In this document: piece by piece, positions 33,433-42,365 of the stretch
Layout of the letters: the number at the start of each line of letters is the position of its first letter
How positions within the stretch are numbered: position 1 is the stretch's first letter
From: Candidatus Magasanikiibacteriota bacterium
GTDB lineage: Bacteria > Patescibacteriota > Patescibacteriia > Magasanikbacterales > 2-02-FULL-50-9b
Direction: 5' to 3'
Assembly (NCBI GenBank): GCA_943355025.1
Contig: CALRDW010000007.1
Coordinates: forward strand, 1 to 49,036
Length of the DNA: 49,036 bases
The notes under the pieces: model-generated
The model's database searches: none
Told to the model about the DNA's origin: nothing
What the model saw: only the letters and a program-made list of their open reading frames with translations
Made by a program: the position numbers and the translations under genes

Positions 33433-33519
33433 AAGGCCAGAAACAAATAAAAATCCTGAAAACTATACCATTTTGAATTCAAAAGTGCTACTCTGTACGG
33501 TATAGAAATACCCACACCT

Positions 33520-34107
33520 ATGGCTCTCACCGAAATTCTTCTTCGCTATAAATACGCCATAATGGTGCCTATTGCCTTTGCGGAAGGACCGATCGTAACG
33601 CTCACTGCCGGATTTTTAGCGCGTCTCGGATATTTTGATATTTTGCCTGCGTTTGCATGCCTCGCATGTGGTGATTTTCTTGGCGACATCATGTGGTATG
33701 GTATAGGCTACCGATTTGGAACACGCTTCATAGCCCGTTGGGGGAAATATTTTGGTATAACAGAACACAGTATCGCTTCCGTAAAAAACTTATTTCATCG
33801 CCACAAAAATTCGATACTCTTAGCATCAAAAGTTACGATGGGTTTTGGTTTCGCACTCGTAACTTTAATTACCGCTGGCCTTGTTAAAATTCCATTCCGC
33901 CGTTTTCTTCTCTTGAATGCCGGCGGTCAAATCGTTTGGACTGCGAGTCTTATAGCAATTGGATATTTTCTTGGAAACTTTTACATTACATTTGACAACT
34001 TACTTGGAAAAGCATCCGTTGTTGCATTATTCATCGTGATTTGTTTTGCGCTTTTTGGTTTTGGAAAATATATCCGCGCGCGCATTGGAGATAAATCAAA
34101 TCTATGA
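33520..34107 (+). CDS. DedA family membrane protein
   Basis: 195 aa. Conserved N-terminal E-GPIVTLTAGFLARLGY, GDFLGDIMWYGIGYRFG and several membrane helices. DedA proteins act in membrane lipid homeostasis, some flipping undecaprenyl phosphate, which would link it to the two following glycosyltransferases. Stop overlaps the next start as ATGA. Confidence 0.88.
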   Translation: MALTEILLRYKYAIMVPIAFAEGPIVTLTAGFLARLGYFDILPAFACLACGDFLGDIMWYGIGYRFGTRFIARWGKYFGITEHSIASVKNLFHRHKNSILLASKVTMGFGFALVTLITAGLVKIPFRRFLLLNAGGQIVWTASLIAIGYFLGNFYITFDNLLGKASVVALFIVICFALFGFGKYIRARIGDKSNL

Positions 34108-34823
34108 TTTCAATCATTGTTCCAACGCGCAATGAAGAAAAAATAATCCGCACCACACTCTCGTCATTAAAAAAACAACTAACACTTGATTACGAACTTA
34201 TCGTGTCTGACGGAGAAAGCACCGACAACACAATTCTCATCGCGCATGAATTCACAGACTTAGTTGTTTCTCGCGACCCAGCTGCGCCAAAAAATATTGC
34301 ACAGGGACGAAACGCAGGCGCGCATATTGCTCGCGGTGAATTTTTAGTTTTTCTCGATGCGGATTGCACAATAAAAAATGCAGATTATTTTTTTACGCAT
34401 GCGCTCAAACAGTTTGAGGACTCACGTGTTGTTGCACTGGCCGCACCCCTCAATGTTTTACCCGAACTCGCAACCTACACGGATCGCGTGATAGAATCCA
34501 TCATCCAGGCAAACCTTGTTGTCGTCAATAATTTACTACACACGGGCGGCGCACAAGGAGAATTCCAAATGGTCCGTGCAAGCGAGTTCAAAAAAATCGG
34601 AGGCTACAATGAACGCCTCGTCGTTTGTGAAGACTTAGATCTGTTTAAACGCCTTGCGCGCCGCGGCCGTACTGTCTTCGACACCTCTCTAACTGTGTAC
34701 CACACGGGGCGGAGAGCCCATGCGATTGGTTGGCCACATCTGCTTTACCTCTGGTTCGCAAATCAAATTTCTGTGGCGATCCGAGGAAAAGCTTATTCAA
34801 AGGAATGGGAACCGCTTCGTTGA
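34104..34823 (+). CDS. Family 2 glycosyltransferase
   Basis: 239 aa. GT-A fold: IIVPTRNEEKII, SDGESTDNT, DADC (metal and nucleotide-sugar site) and a CEDLDLFKRL acceptor motif. It transfers a sugar from a nucleotide sugar, probably in surface glycan synthesis at the membrane; no membrane segment of its own. Translationally coupled to dedA. Confidence 0.9.
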   Translation: MISIIVPTRNEEKIIRTTLSSLKKQLTLDYELIVSDGESTDNTILIAHEFTDLVVSRDPAAPKNIAQGRNAGAHIARGEFLVFLDADCTIKNADYFFTHALKQFEDSRVVALAAPLNVLPELATYTDRVIESIIQANLVVVNNLLHTGGAQGEFQMVRASEFKKIGGYNERLVVCEDLDLFKRLARRGRTVFDTSLTVYHTGRRAHAIGWPHLLYLWFANQISVAIRGKAYSKEWEPLR

Positions 34824-34859
34824 ACCAAGACGTGTCATTACCTCGTATTCATACCAATT

Positions 34860-35591
34860 ATGCTCATCAGTTTTGTAATCCCCGCATACAACGAATCAAA
34901 AAATATTGGCGCATGTATTGATGCAATACAGCAGGAACTGACACGTACTGGCTACGATTGTGAGATTATTGTGGTTGATAATGCGTGCACAGACAATACA
35001 GCAATGATTGCAAAAGCGCGCGGCGCGCGTGTTGTTCGCGAAAATCAAAAAGGTCTTGTGTTCGCGCGCGAATGCGGCTATCGCGCTTCAACAGGCGAAC
35101 TCGTCGCACACATTGATGCAGATACGCGTATTGAAAAAGGGTGGGTACAGTATGCAGCCGATTCATTCAAAAAAAATCCGAAACTCGTCGTGCTCAGCGG
35201 TCCTTATACATTTTATGATGGGACTTTTTTTATAAATACGATTACAAGTCTTTTTCATCTTGGTGAATACGCGCTGTATATTCTCAACCGTTTTGTGTTC
35301 CGCGCAGGAGGCTTGGTTCAGGGTGGAAATTTTATTATCCGCCGCACAGCTCTCGACAGTGCAGGTGGTTTTAATACCTCAATAAGTTTCTTTGGCGAAG
35401 ATACCGACATTGCACGGAGATTATATCCGTTCGGGACAATGATTTTCACTTTTAAACTCCGCGCAAAATCGTCTGCTCGTCGACTTAAAGGAGATGGTGT
35501 GATTATAACTGGCTGGCGTTATCTGATAAATTTTGTATGGATGATGCTCTTTAAAAGAGCATTCACGAATTCGTACAAAGATTTTCGATAA
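34860..35591 (+). CDS. Family 2 glycosyltransferase
   Basis: 243 aa. SFVIPAYNESKNIG, VDNACTDNT, HIDADTR and GEDTDIARRL motifs. Similar layout to the previous gene but not a close duplicate. A C-terminal hydrophobic segment (INFVWMMLFKRAF) could bind the membrane. Third gene of the dedA operon. Confidence 0.9.
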   Translation: MLISFVIPAYNESKNIGACIDAIQQELTRTGYDCEIIVVDNACTDNTAMIAKARGARVVRENQKGLVFARECGYRASTGELVAHIDADTRIEKGWVQYAADSFKKNPKLVVLSGPYTFYDGTFFINTITSLFHLGEYALYILNRFVFRAGGLVQGGNFIIRRTALDSAGGFNTSISFFGEDTDIARRLYPFGTMIFTFKLRAKSSARRLKGDGVIITGWRYLINFVWMMLFKRAFTNSYKDFR

Positions 35592-35610
35592 ATAAAATAT
35601 TTTGTTGATC

Positions 35611-36090
35611 CTAGCGTCCGCGACGCTGCATCATTGGCCGTTCATCGCCGGTAAATACACGGATCATTTTTGCAAGAATGCTTCCATCCTCTTTCGGTGT
35701 TCCTATTACAACGATCGAATCGTCAATTTTCAAGTTGCTGGCATTCAGTTTTGTTCTTCCATTAACTATCGACGTTGTTGATGTTGTCATAACTATCTTT
35801 TCAACACCATCGCTTCCTTTAATAATCAACGCGTCACCGTCAATCTTCACGATCGCACCCACGACGCCGTGGCCACCGAAAAAATCATCGCCACGAAAGT
35901 CGTGCATAAATCCGCCACGCGCGCCCCCAAACATCCGTGGATATGAATCCGCCCAACGATACGCATGGTTTGCTTTATGAAAACCAACGAACATCCCAAC
36001 TTGGAACGTAACAAGCACCACCAAAAGTGCGCAAATACCACACGCAACGCGACGAAAAATTTTCGAATCAAACAATTCTTTAATACGCAT
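35611..36090 (-). CDS. Membrane-anchored protein with DUF5666-like domain, 159 aa
   Basis: One membrane helix (about residues 15-35), a Gly/Phe/His-rich spacer with GGARGGF and GDDFFGGHG, then a small beta domain (VGAIVKIDGDALIIKG..DSIVVIGTPKEDGSILA) like DUF5666. Its start overlaps the end of the preceding gene by 11 bp, making it the third gene of the sigma-factor operon. It may be a sensor or target of that regulon. Confidence 0.75.
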   Translation of the reverse strand: MRIKELFDSKIFRRVACGICALLVVLVTFQVGMFVGFHKANHAYRWADSYPRMFGGARGGFMHDFRGDDFFGGHGVVGAIVKIDGDALIIKGSDGVEKIVMTTSTTSIVNGRTKLNASNLKIDDSIVVIGTPKEDGSILAKMIRVFTGDERPMMQRRGR

Positions 36091-36469
36091 ATGATCGTTT
36101 TTTAAGCATTACTAGATATCGCACCACCAAACGGATTGCTGTTGCGAGAACAAGAGTGAGTAAAAATAACTCGGTGATTCGAAGTGCCGGAAATGATTCA
36201 AGCAGGGTGAGCGTGTAATCTTGCCATGCGTTCGCTACACTCTGAAAATCAGAAAAGGTAAGCGAAGCGAACTGGAAAAAACCAGATTCAGCGATTTCGC
36301 CCACCAAGCCTTGTACAACTGGAATGGCGGCAACAATAACCAAAAAACCGATCGCTGCAGCAGCACCTGCCCTGCGCAACATGCACCCGCGACGAACACG
36401 AACAACATGCCCGAGGACTTTCCCGAGCAAATCATGCGGCATCCGAATTTGTACGTTTGTTTCTTCCAT
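36080..36469 (-). CDS. Two-helix membrane protein, candidate anti-sigma factor
   Basis: 129 aa. A cytoplasmic N-terminus of about 30 residues, a membrane helix (AAAAIGFLVIVAAIPVVQGL), an outside segment of about 45 residues and a second helix near the C-terminus. No anti-sigma motif such as HxxxCxxC is seen; the role is inferred only from its position right after the sigma gene. An earlier ATG at 36520 (12 nt after the sigma stop) is possible. Confidence 0.65.
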   Translation of the reverse strand: MEETNVQIRMPHDLLGKVLGHVVRVRRGCMLRRAGAAAAIGFLVIVAAIPVVQGLVGEIAESGFFQFASLTFSDFQSVANAWQDYTLTLLESFPALRITELFLLTLVLATAIRLVVRYLVMLKKRSYAY

Positions 36470-36531
36470 AGGCTTGATTCTACTACGAAACCCCCTGAAA
36501 GAATGGTGCATGTCCGACAATAGATACGTTA

Positions 36532-37122
36532 TTAAATGGCTCCGATATGACGGCGCAGTTGTTGCAACGCTCGACGATGACGACTTTTAATCGTGTGCAC
36601 TGGCGCGCCAAGAAGCTCTCCGATTTCACGAAAATTAAACCCTTCAAAATAATAAAGGCTTAAAACTCGCCGAGAAGATTCCGACAAAATTCTGAGAGCT
36701 GCAGCAGCAATTCCCGCTCGCGCGTTCAATGCCGCTTGTTCACATGGAGATGGATCGTTTGATTCAAGTGTCTGAGACAGTATATTATCGTCATCCGCTG
36801 TATCAAATGCAGAAAAAGGAATGGCACGTTTCTTTTTGAGAACGTCAAGGCAGGTGTTTTTCGTTATCTCCCCGATCAGTGGTCTGAGCGGTTTACCGAT
36901 ATCAACCCGCTCAAGCACACGCCAAACCTTAACAAAAACCATCTGTGTTGCATCATCAGCTTCTTCGCGATCACGCATGTAGCGGAGTGAAAGGTTGTAC
37001 ACAAACGAAATATAGCGCGAAACAAGTGCTGCAAAGGCAGCGTCATCGCCATCCTGAGCACGCGCAACGAGTTCAGCGTCAGTTGCCGTTGATACTTCTA
37101 ATTGTTTATTTATCTGAGACAT
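36532..37122 (-). CDS. ECF-type RNA polymerase sigma factor
   Basis: 196 aa. Region 2 (about 27-95, with FVYNLSLRYMRDREEADDATQ) and region 4 (about 140-192, with LSLYYFEGFNFREIGELLG and the VHTIKSRHRRALQQL recognition helix). It directs RNA polymerase to a small regulon, usually for envelope stress. First gene of a three-gene operon with two membrane proteins. No target promoter can be named from the sequence. Confidence 0.92.
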   Translation of the reverse strand: MSQINKQLEVSTATDAELVARAQDGDDAAFAALVSRYISFVYNLSLRYMRDREEADDATQMVFVKVWRVLERVDIGKPLRPLIGEITKNTCLDVLKKKRAIPFSAFDTADDDNILSQTLESNDPSPCEQAALNARAGIAAAALRILSESSRRVLSLYYFEGFNFREIGELLGAPVHTIKSRHRRALQQLRRHIGAI

Positions 37123-37170
37123 ACGATAGTCAGTCTACCATACGACCTATGGCCTTGAGCTGTCAAACGC

Positions 37171-38934
37171 TTATTTTAATTCGCTGCCATCCCTCAAAAT
37201 TCCGCCCCACTCAACAACAGTAAATCCAGTGCGCGTCTGAGTATGAAATATCTGCGGCTGAATCTTAATCGCTTTCTCAAGTGGCTTAAAATCCATGAGC
37301 ACGCGAATAACTGTGTCAGGACGTGGAATGATTTCAAGTGGTGCAAAGCGATTCATTGCTGCTGATGTATGAAAACTTACCAGAAAATAAGGCGCACCCT
37401 GCATGCGTGGCTCCCAAAATGCTGAGAAATCGCTCGACTCTTTCTGTGAAAGTCCTAATTCCTCAAGCTTTCCCTGCAAAAACGAATGCACATCTCGCGC
37501 AGCGACAGCCCAACCACCGACAGGCGAGACATACTCGCCAGCTTTCGCTTCCCAAAATAAGTATGGATATGTTTTACCGTCAGCACGATTGGTAAGAGTG
37601 CCGCTCGGATCCGCAACAACATGCCACCCCGCACCAATCGCAGGCTCAGTCTTTGTCAAACGCATACCACCGCGTTCTTCTACTTTAACACTCACCGCCT
37701 CACGCTTCTGCGGATACAAATAAATCACCGGCTTACCGAAACCCATATCCGGATAATATTTTGTCTGATGAAACTTAATGAGATGTCCAAAATAATCTTC
37801 CCAGAAAAAAACCGGATGCAGCTTCGCGAATGCAGCGATCGAGACTGGAGCTGGATTATCCTTTGGATTATTTTTGTGGTACGGCGTTACCATATCCACG
37901 TACTGTTTGTAGGTTGCCTTAAAAATCGGATTCGCTACACTCTTAAATTCATACACAGAAGAAAGTGTTCCGTCCTTGAGCATGCCAACACCCGTTGGCG
38001 TTAAATCCGTTGCAATATCAATTGGATGTGCTGTTGTTGCGTCTAGAATTGCCTTGCCTGTTTCCATGCCATCACCGAGTGTATAATCTTCAGTGTTTTC
38101 AATTCCACCCTTCCACGTAACATGTACTGCTCGTGTATCAGCATCAACGAATGGCGGCACAACACTATACGTTTCGTATGTTCCATCTGGAAACTTAATT
38201 AGGTATCGTGTTATATCTCGCTTATAACTATTCTCTTTGGACTGAACACCGTCGTTCAACTTATATACAACGTGGCCATCCGGCGCCGTGAAAAGAGCCG
38301 TAATGTCCTTTGACGAATAAGCATCGGCAAAAAAAGCATCCCCTCTTGTATACGCTGTTAACACGTGGCGAGGATCGCCATCGTTCAGGGTTTCTGGAAC
38401 TTCCAGCTCAGGTATTGTGGTTGTGCTATCCACTGTAAACGCAGAACGAATAATCCCGGGATTTGGGTAGTCCCCGGAAAATCCAATCATTGAATTTGAT
38501 TCGAGCCATACAACACCAGTTCCTGTTTTAACAACATGAATAATTTGTGATGGAACCGGCAAATTTTCCTGCACAAATACGGTGTAAAAATCAGCGCCTG
38601 CGTATTTTCCATTTTTTACTTTTCCTGTAACAAAATAATTCGCCGAATAGACGCTATTGTCGCTCGTTGTTCCATCTTCTGCTGGTGCCAGCACCGTAAA
38701 AAGCTTCAGATCTTCTGCAGGTTTCGGAGCCTGCCATGCGATATCCCCCGCAGCAAGGACGTGCGAATTGTTAGTCACCGGAGCACTGGGAATCGAAGGG
38801 ATTTGCGCGGTTGGAGCAGGCGCATTAGGAGCTGTTGGCACTGGTTCGGGCGAAAACCGGCGCTCAAGAGCGCAACCGCTTCCTAAAAAAGTCAGAGTTG
38901 CTGCCGATATAAGAATTTTGGTTGATAATTTCAT
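37171..38934 (-). CDS. Large lipoprotein, 587 aa
   Basis: Signal peptide with lipobox LGSGC (Cys20 of MKLSTKILI..), a Pro/Ala linker, then two beta-rich regions. The C-terminal region has KPVIYLYPQKREAVSVKVE and YPYLFWEAK, a block I recall from other uncharacterised lipoproteins, without a Pfam name. Function unknown. The start at 38934 was chosen for the lipoprotein signal and the TATAAT box (38966-38971) 28 nt upstream; the longer frame to 39051 is not signal-like. Confidence 0.8.
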   Translation of the reverse strand: MKLSTKILISAATLTFLGSGCALERRFSPEPVPTAPNAPAPTAQIPSIPSAPVTNNSHVLAAGDIAWQAPKPAEDLKLFTVLAPAEDGTTSDNSVYSANYFVTGKVKNGKYAGADFYTVFVQENLPVPSQIIHVVKTGTGVVWLESNSMIGFSGDYPNPGIIRSAFTVDSTTTIPELEVPETLNDGDPRHVLTAYTRGDAFFADAYSSKDITALFTAPDGHVVYKLNDGVQSKENSYKRDITRYLIKFPDGTYETYSVVPPFVDADTRAVHVTWKGGIENTEDYTLGDGMETGKAILDATTAHPIDIATDLTPTGVGMLKDGTLSSVYEFKSVANPIFKATYKQYVDMVTPYHKNNPKDNPAPVSIAAFAKLHPVFFWEDYFGHLIKFHQTKYYPDMGFGKPVIYLYPQKREAVSVKVEERGGMRLTKTEPAIGAGWHVVADPSGTLTNRADGKTYPYLFWEAKAGEYVSPVGGWAVAARDVHSFLQGKLEELGLSQKESSDFSAFWEPRMQGAPYFLVSFHTSAAMNRFAPLEIIPRPDTVIRVLMDFKPLEKAIKIQPQIFHTQTRTGFTVVEWGGILRDGSELK

Positions 38935-38980
38935 AACAAAAAGTCGAGGAAATTTAATTGCTGCGATTATACCACAGCCA

Positions 38981-39009
38981 TTGACAAAACGCTGTAGATG
39001 CGCTATAAA
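38981..39009 (+). promoter_or_regulatory. Sigma-70 promoter of the first Cys-rich lipoprotein
   Basis: TTGACA (38981-38986), 17-bp spacer, TATAAA (39004-39009). SD AAGGAG at 39050-39055. Divergent from the TATAAT of the 37171 lipoprotein gene. Confidence 0.85.
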
Positions 39010-39062
39010 ACGTGCACGCAGATCAGATCGTCTGGTTCGCTGTTGAAACAAGGAGTTCCTTC

Positions 39063-40751
39063 ATGAAAGCTTTCCGAAACGTGCTGCTCATCGGCGTATC
39101 ATTCATTATAAGCAGTGGCTGTTCTAGTCCAGACTCAACCGTCGGCGGCCCGAGCGATTCGGTCAGCCCAGATGGAACACTTTCCGGCGACGCATCGGAC
39201 GATGGTCAAGACGTCGCCACGACAGACGCAGGGCCTCCGCCCTGCAAAAGTGACGCATTCTGCGACGATGGCGAGGTGTGCACGATCGACACCTGCGACA
39301 GCGTTTCGGGTCAATGCGTCCACACACCGTGGAGCGGCCCGTGCGACGATGACGACGCATGCACTGACGGCGACAAATGTTCGATCGGCAAATGCAAGTC
39401 GGGCAAGTCAAAGCAATGCACGGACAACGATCCCTGCACAGCTGACACGTGCGTGGCGGGCGAATGCACACACAAAGCACTTGACGAGTCGGCGTGCGAT
39501 GACGGAAACGCCTGCACAACGACCGACAAGTGCGTGAACGGCGTCTGTAGTGGCACGACAAAATCGTGCGACGACAATAATCCGTGCACCGTTGACTCAT
39601 GCAGCAAATCAACCGGCAGCTGTTCAAATCAGCAACAGGATGGCGCGCTGTGCGACGATGGAAATGTGTGCACGGTTGGTGATATTTGCCAGGCAGGTAA
39701 ATGTGCAACGGCCCAAAAAGTGTGCAACGACGGAAATCCGTGCACGAGCGATTCGTGTGATCCGCAGCTCGGTTGCGTCTTTACTGACTCACAGGGCGGC
39801 GACTCATGCGAAGACAGTGACCCGTGCACAATCGGCGACAAATGTATCAACGCAGCGTGCCAACCTGGCCCGAAGAAAACCTGCGATGACAATAACATTT
39901 GTTCAAACGATTGGTGCGACAAAACCACGGGCGACTGCCAACACGCCATCTCCGGACAGATTTACTGCTCGGACAACGATGCCTGCACCTTCCAAGATGT
40001 ATGCCTCGGCACAGCCTGCAAAGGTACGCCGAAAAACTGCGACGACGGAAACGCATGCACGGAAGACGTGTGTACGGCGCAAGGTGGTTGCGACCACAAG
40101 GCCTCGAGCGGCGCGTGCGATGACGGAAACCCGTGTTCAGTTGGCGACACCTGCAAAGGTGGTCTCTGCTCGGGAACGCTCAAAACATGCGACGACAATA
40201 ATATTTGCACGACGGACAGTTGCAGCTATGTGAGCGGCAGCTGCACGTACACGCCGTACAACGGAAATCCGTGCGACGACAAAAACTCGTGTACGGTAAA
40301 AGACACCTGCATCCAAGGACAGTGCTTCGGCGACGCCCTTGTGTGCGATGATCAAAACCCCTGTACGACCGAATTCTGCAACCAGGCAACTGGGAATTGC
40401 ACCGTTACGCTGCTCAGTGATAATATTCAGTGCAGTGACAGCAACAACTGTACGCTCGGCGACACCTGCAAAAGTGGTGTGTGCGTTGGCAAAAGCAAGA
40501 ATTGCGACGACGGAAATCCGTGCACGAGCGATTCCTGCCCACCAGCAACCGGCCAATGCGCAAACAAAACGGTCGCCGACGGTATCGCGTGTAATGACGG
40601 GTCAAACTGTACTACAGGCGACACATGCAACGGCGGCTCCTGCGTCGGCATCACCAAAAACTGCGACGACAATAACAAATGTACCAGCGACGCGTGCGAT
40701 GCATCGAACGGCAAGTGTAAAAACGAGCCATTCATACCATGCGTGCCCTAA
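39063..40751 (+). CDS. Cys-rich repeat lipoprotein, 562 aa
   Basis: Signal peptide with lipobox-like ISSGC, then about 60 Ser/Asp-rich residues. Roughly ten tandem repeats of the pattern CDDGN-CT-D-C--G-C-G--K-CDD(N)NPCT-DSC---G-C follow. The repeats are of a type I know from Myxobacteria-like predators and other exported Cys-rich proteins. Each unit has several Cys pairs and Asp-rich turns, suggesting disulfides or metal binding. High GC and a strong SD distinguish it from flanking genes. The start at 39063 was chosen over 39012 because it begins with the signal peptide and follows the SD. Confidence 0.88.
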   Translation: MKAFRNVLLIGVSFIISSGCSSPDSTVGGPSDSVSPDGTLSGDASDDGQDVATTDAGPPPCKSDAFCDDGEVCTIDTCDSVSGQCVHTPWSGPCDDDDACTDGDKCSIGKCKSGKSKQCTDNDPCTADTCVAGECTHKALDESACDDGNACTTTDKCVNGVCSGTTKSCDDNNPCTVDSCSKSTGSCSNQQQDGALCDDGNVCTVGDICQAGKCATAQKVCNDGNPCTSDSCDPQLGCVFTDSQGGDSCEDSDPCTIGDKCINAACQPGPKKTCDDNNICSNDWCDKTTGDCQHAISGQIYCSDNDACTFQDVCLGTACKGTPKNCDDGNACTEDVCTAQGGCDHKASSGACDDGNPCSVGDTCKGGLCSGTLKTCDDNNICTTDSCSYVSGSCTYTPYNGNPCDDKNSCTVKDTCIQGQCFGDALVCDDQNPCTTEFCNQATGNCTVTLLSDNIQCSDSNNCTLGDTCKSGVCVGKSKNCDDGNPCTSDSCPPATGQCANKTVADGIACNDGSNCTTGDTCNGGSCVGITKNCDDNNKCTSDACDASNGKCKNEPFIPCVP

Positions 40752-40804
40752 CCAGCCTGGCGGCGAACGCGCTCGAATCCCCCCTCTAGCGCCTCGCTCA
40801 GCCT

Positions 40805-40860
40805 GCGGCCGTCTGACTCAGATTTTCTTCATCTGTTTCATGCGGCCGCTTTTTCTTTTC
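40805..40860 (+). terminator. Terminator between the Cys-rich genes
   Basis: GCGGCCG (40805-40811) can pair with CGGCCGC (40843-40849), followed by TTTTTCTTTTC. The loop is long, so this is only a moderate call. Confidence 0.5.
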
Positions 40861-40867
40861 TTCGACA

Positions 40868-40896
40868 TTGACTTGCTCACTGTTTAGTGGTAGTGT
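40868..40896 (+). promoter_or_regulatory. Sigma-70 promoter of the second Cys-rich lipoprotein
   Basis: TTGACT (40868-40873), 17-bp spacer, TAGTGT (40891-40896). Confidence 0.65.
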
Positions 40897-40956
40897 ATGG
40901 GGTCTCAACTTCGGCGCGCAGTGCGCTTGAGCTTGAGTCACTGGGAGAGTCAGACG

Positions 40957-42282
40957 ATGTTTAAAAAACTTACACAAGAATTCCTGATTTCTGTGCTCGT
41001 GTGGAGCGCTTTGCTCGAACTGTTCGGCATGAGCGGCTGCTCTGAGGACGTGACAAATTCGGGCCCTGGCGGTATTGCTGAAAATGATGCTGCAACAAGC
41101 CTCGACACGTCGCGTTTAAACAACGACGCAGCGATCAAGTTCGCGGACGAAACCACGTCAGTGCCGCAAGGGACGGACGCGGTTTCGAACGACAGCGAAG
41201 TTGCTATAATCGAACCAGGATCGTTCGGCGCGCCGTGTACAAAAAACACGGACTGCAACTCGACGTATTGCATCGAGACATCTGCCGGTAAAGCCTGCAC
41301 AAAAACGTGTGTTGATTCATGCCCGAACGGTTTTGCGTGTGTGCAAAATTCATCGGGTGGCGGCGACAATGCCTATATTTGCGTCGATCGATTCGCGCGT
41401 TTGTGCGATCCATGCACAACAAACACTGATTGCGCGACGCAAAGCAATGGCGACAATGTATGCCTTTTGTGGGGCGACGCCGGAAGTTTTTGCGGCGTTT
41501 CGTGCATGGCAGACTCGGATTGTGCGGACGACTTCGGTTGCGCCACATATAAGGATGAGAAAACAGGCATCGCGTCGAATCAGTGTCGTCCACTCGGCGA
41601 CGCAGCGTGTTCCTGCAGCCCGCGTGCACAAAAGCTCGGTCTCAAAACCAATTGCGTAAACACGGGTGTCAAAGGCGCTTGTCGGCCGGGATCGCGCGCA
41701 TGCAGCGCTTCTGGTCTCAGCTCCTGTTCTGGTTCGCCTCCAACTTCAGAGAAATGCAACGAAATTGATGACGACTGCAACGGCGCGACCGACGAAGGTT
41801 TGTGCGAAGACGGCAATAGTTGCACATCAGACGTGTGCAACACCGACGGCTCGTGCAAACACAAACAGCTCGATGGTGTTCCCTGTACTGATGGAAGTGT
41901 GTGCACCAAAAAAGACACCTGCGCATCGGGTGTTTGCGTCGGTGGCGACTTCCTCAAATGCGTGGACAACGAAGTGTGCACATCGGACGAATGTGATCCG
42001 GTAACCGGCTGCTACTTCAAACCAGCGCCCGGCCCGTGCGACGACGGCGATGTCTGCACGCTGAGTGACACATGCTCGCTCGGTAAATGTTCGCCTGGCA
42101 CAGAACAAAAAAAGTGCGGCGACACAAATCCCTGCACGCAAGATCTGTGCAATCCGACAAAGGGGTGCTACCACACCTCGAATGACAACGCGCCCTGCGA
42201 AAGCGACGGCAAAAGTTGCACGCTCGACACCTGCAAAAGTGGCCAGTGCGTGCATTTGCCTCAAGGATCAGGGTGTAAATAA
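40957..42282 (+). CDS. Cys-rich lipoprotein with MopE-type motif, 441 aa
   Basis: Signal peptide with lipobox GMSGC. The N-terminal half has spaced Cys motifs (for example GAPCTKNTDCNSTYC). Near residue 270 is EKCNEIDDDCNGATDEG, the putative metal-binding motif of MopE-like proteins (PF11617 type). The C-terminal part has about four repeats of the same CDDG--C-DTC type as the previous gene. GC-rich with its own promoter and SD (GGGAG). Start at MFKKLTQEF; the frame to 40897 is upstream of the signal peptide. Confidence 0.87.
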   Translation: MFKKLTQEFLISVLVWSALLELFGMSGCSEDVTNSGPGGIAENDAATSLDTSRLNNDAAIKFADETTSVPQGTDAVSNDSEVAIIEPGSFGAPCTKNTDCNSTYCIETSAGKACTKTCVDSCPNGFACVQNSSGGGDNAYICVDRFARLCDPCTTNTDCATQSNGDNVCLLWGDAGSFCGVSCMADSDCADDFGCATYKDEKTGIASNQCRPLGDAACSCSPRAQKLGLKTNCVNTGVKGACRPGSRACSASGLSSCSGSPPTSEKCNEIDDDCNGATDEGLCEDGNSCTSDVCNTDGSCKHKQLDGVPCTDGSVCTKKDTCASGVCVGGDFLKCVDNEVCTSDECDPVTGCYFKPAPGPCDDGDVCTLSDTCSLGKCSPGTEQKKCGDTNPCTQDLCNPTKGCYHTSNDNAPCESDGKSCTLDTCKSGQCVHLPQGSGCK

Positions 42283-42316
42283 CTACGCGAAAGCACGCGC
42301 ATCGACAGTCAATAGT

Positions 42317-42363
42317 CCGCAGTCGCCAATTTCTTTCGAGAAATGGTGGGTGCGGATTTTTTA
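42317..42363 (+). terminator. Terminator of the second Cys-rich gene
   Basis: CCGCA (42317-42321) / TGCGG (42351-42355) with an inner CCA-TTTCT / AGAAA-TGG stem and a TTCG loop, followed by ATTTTTTATTT. It faces the convergent copy D gene. Confidence 0.75.
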
Positions 42364-42365
42364 TT

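Noticed and set aside
39163-39708. Long minus-strand ORFs across the Cys-rich genes
   Set aside because: Arg/Cys-rich frames caused by the repeated GC-rich codons of the plus-strand lipoproteins; no start signals.
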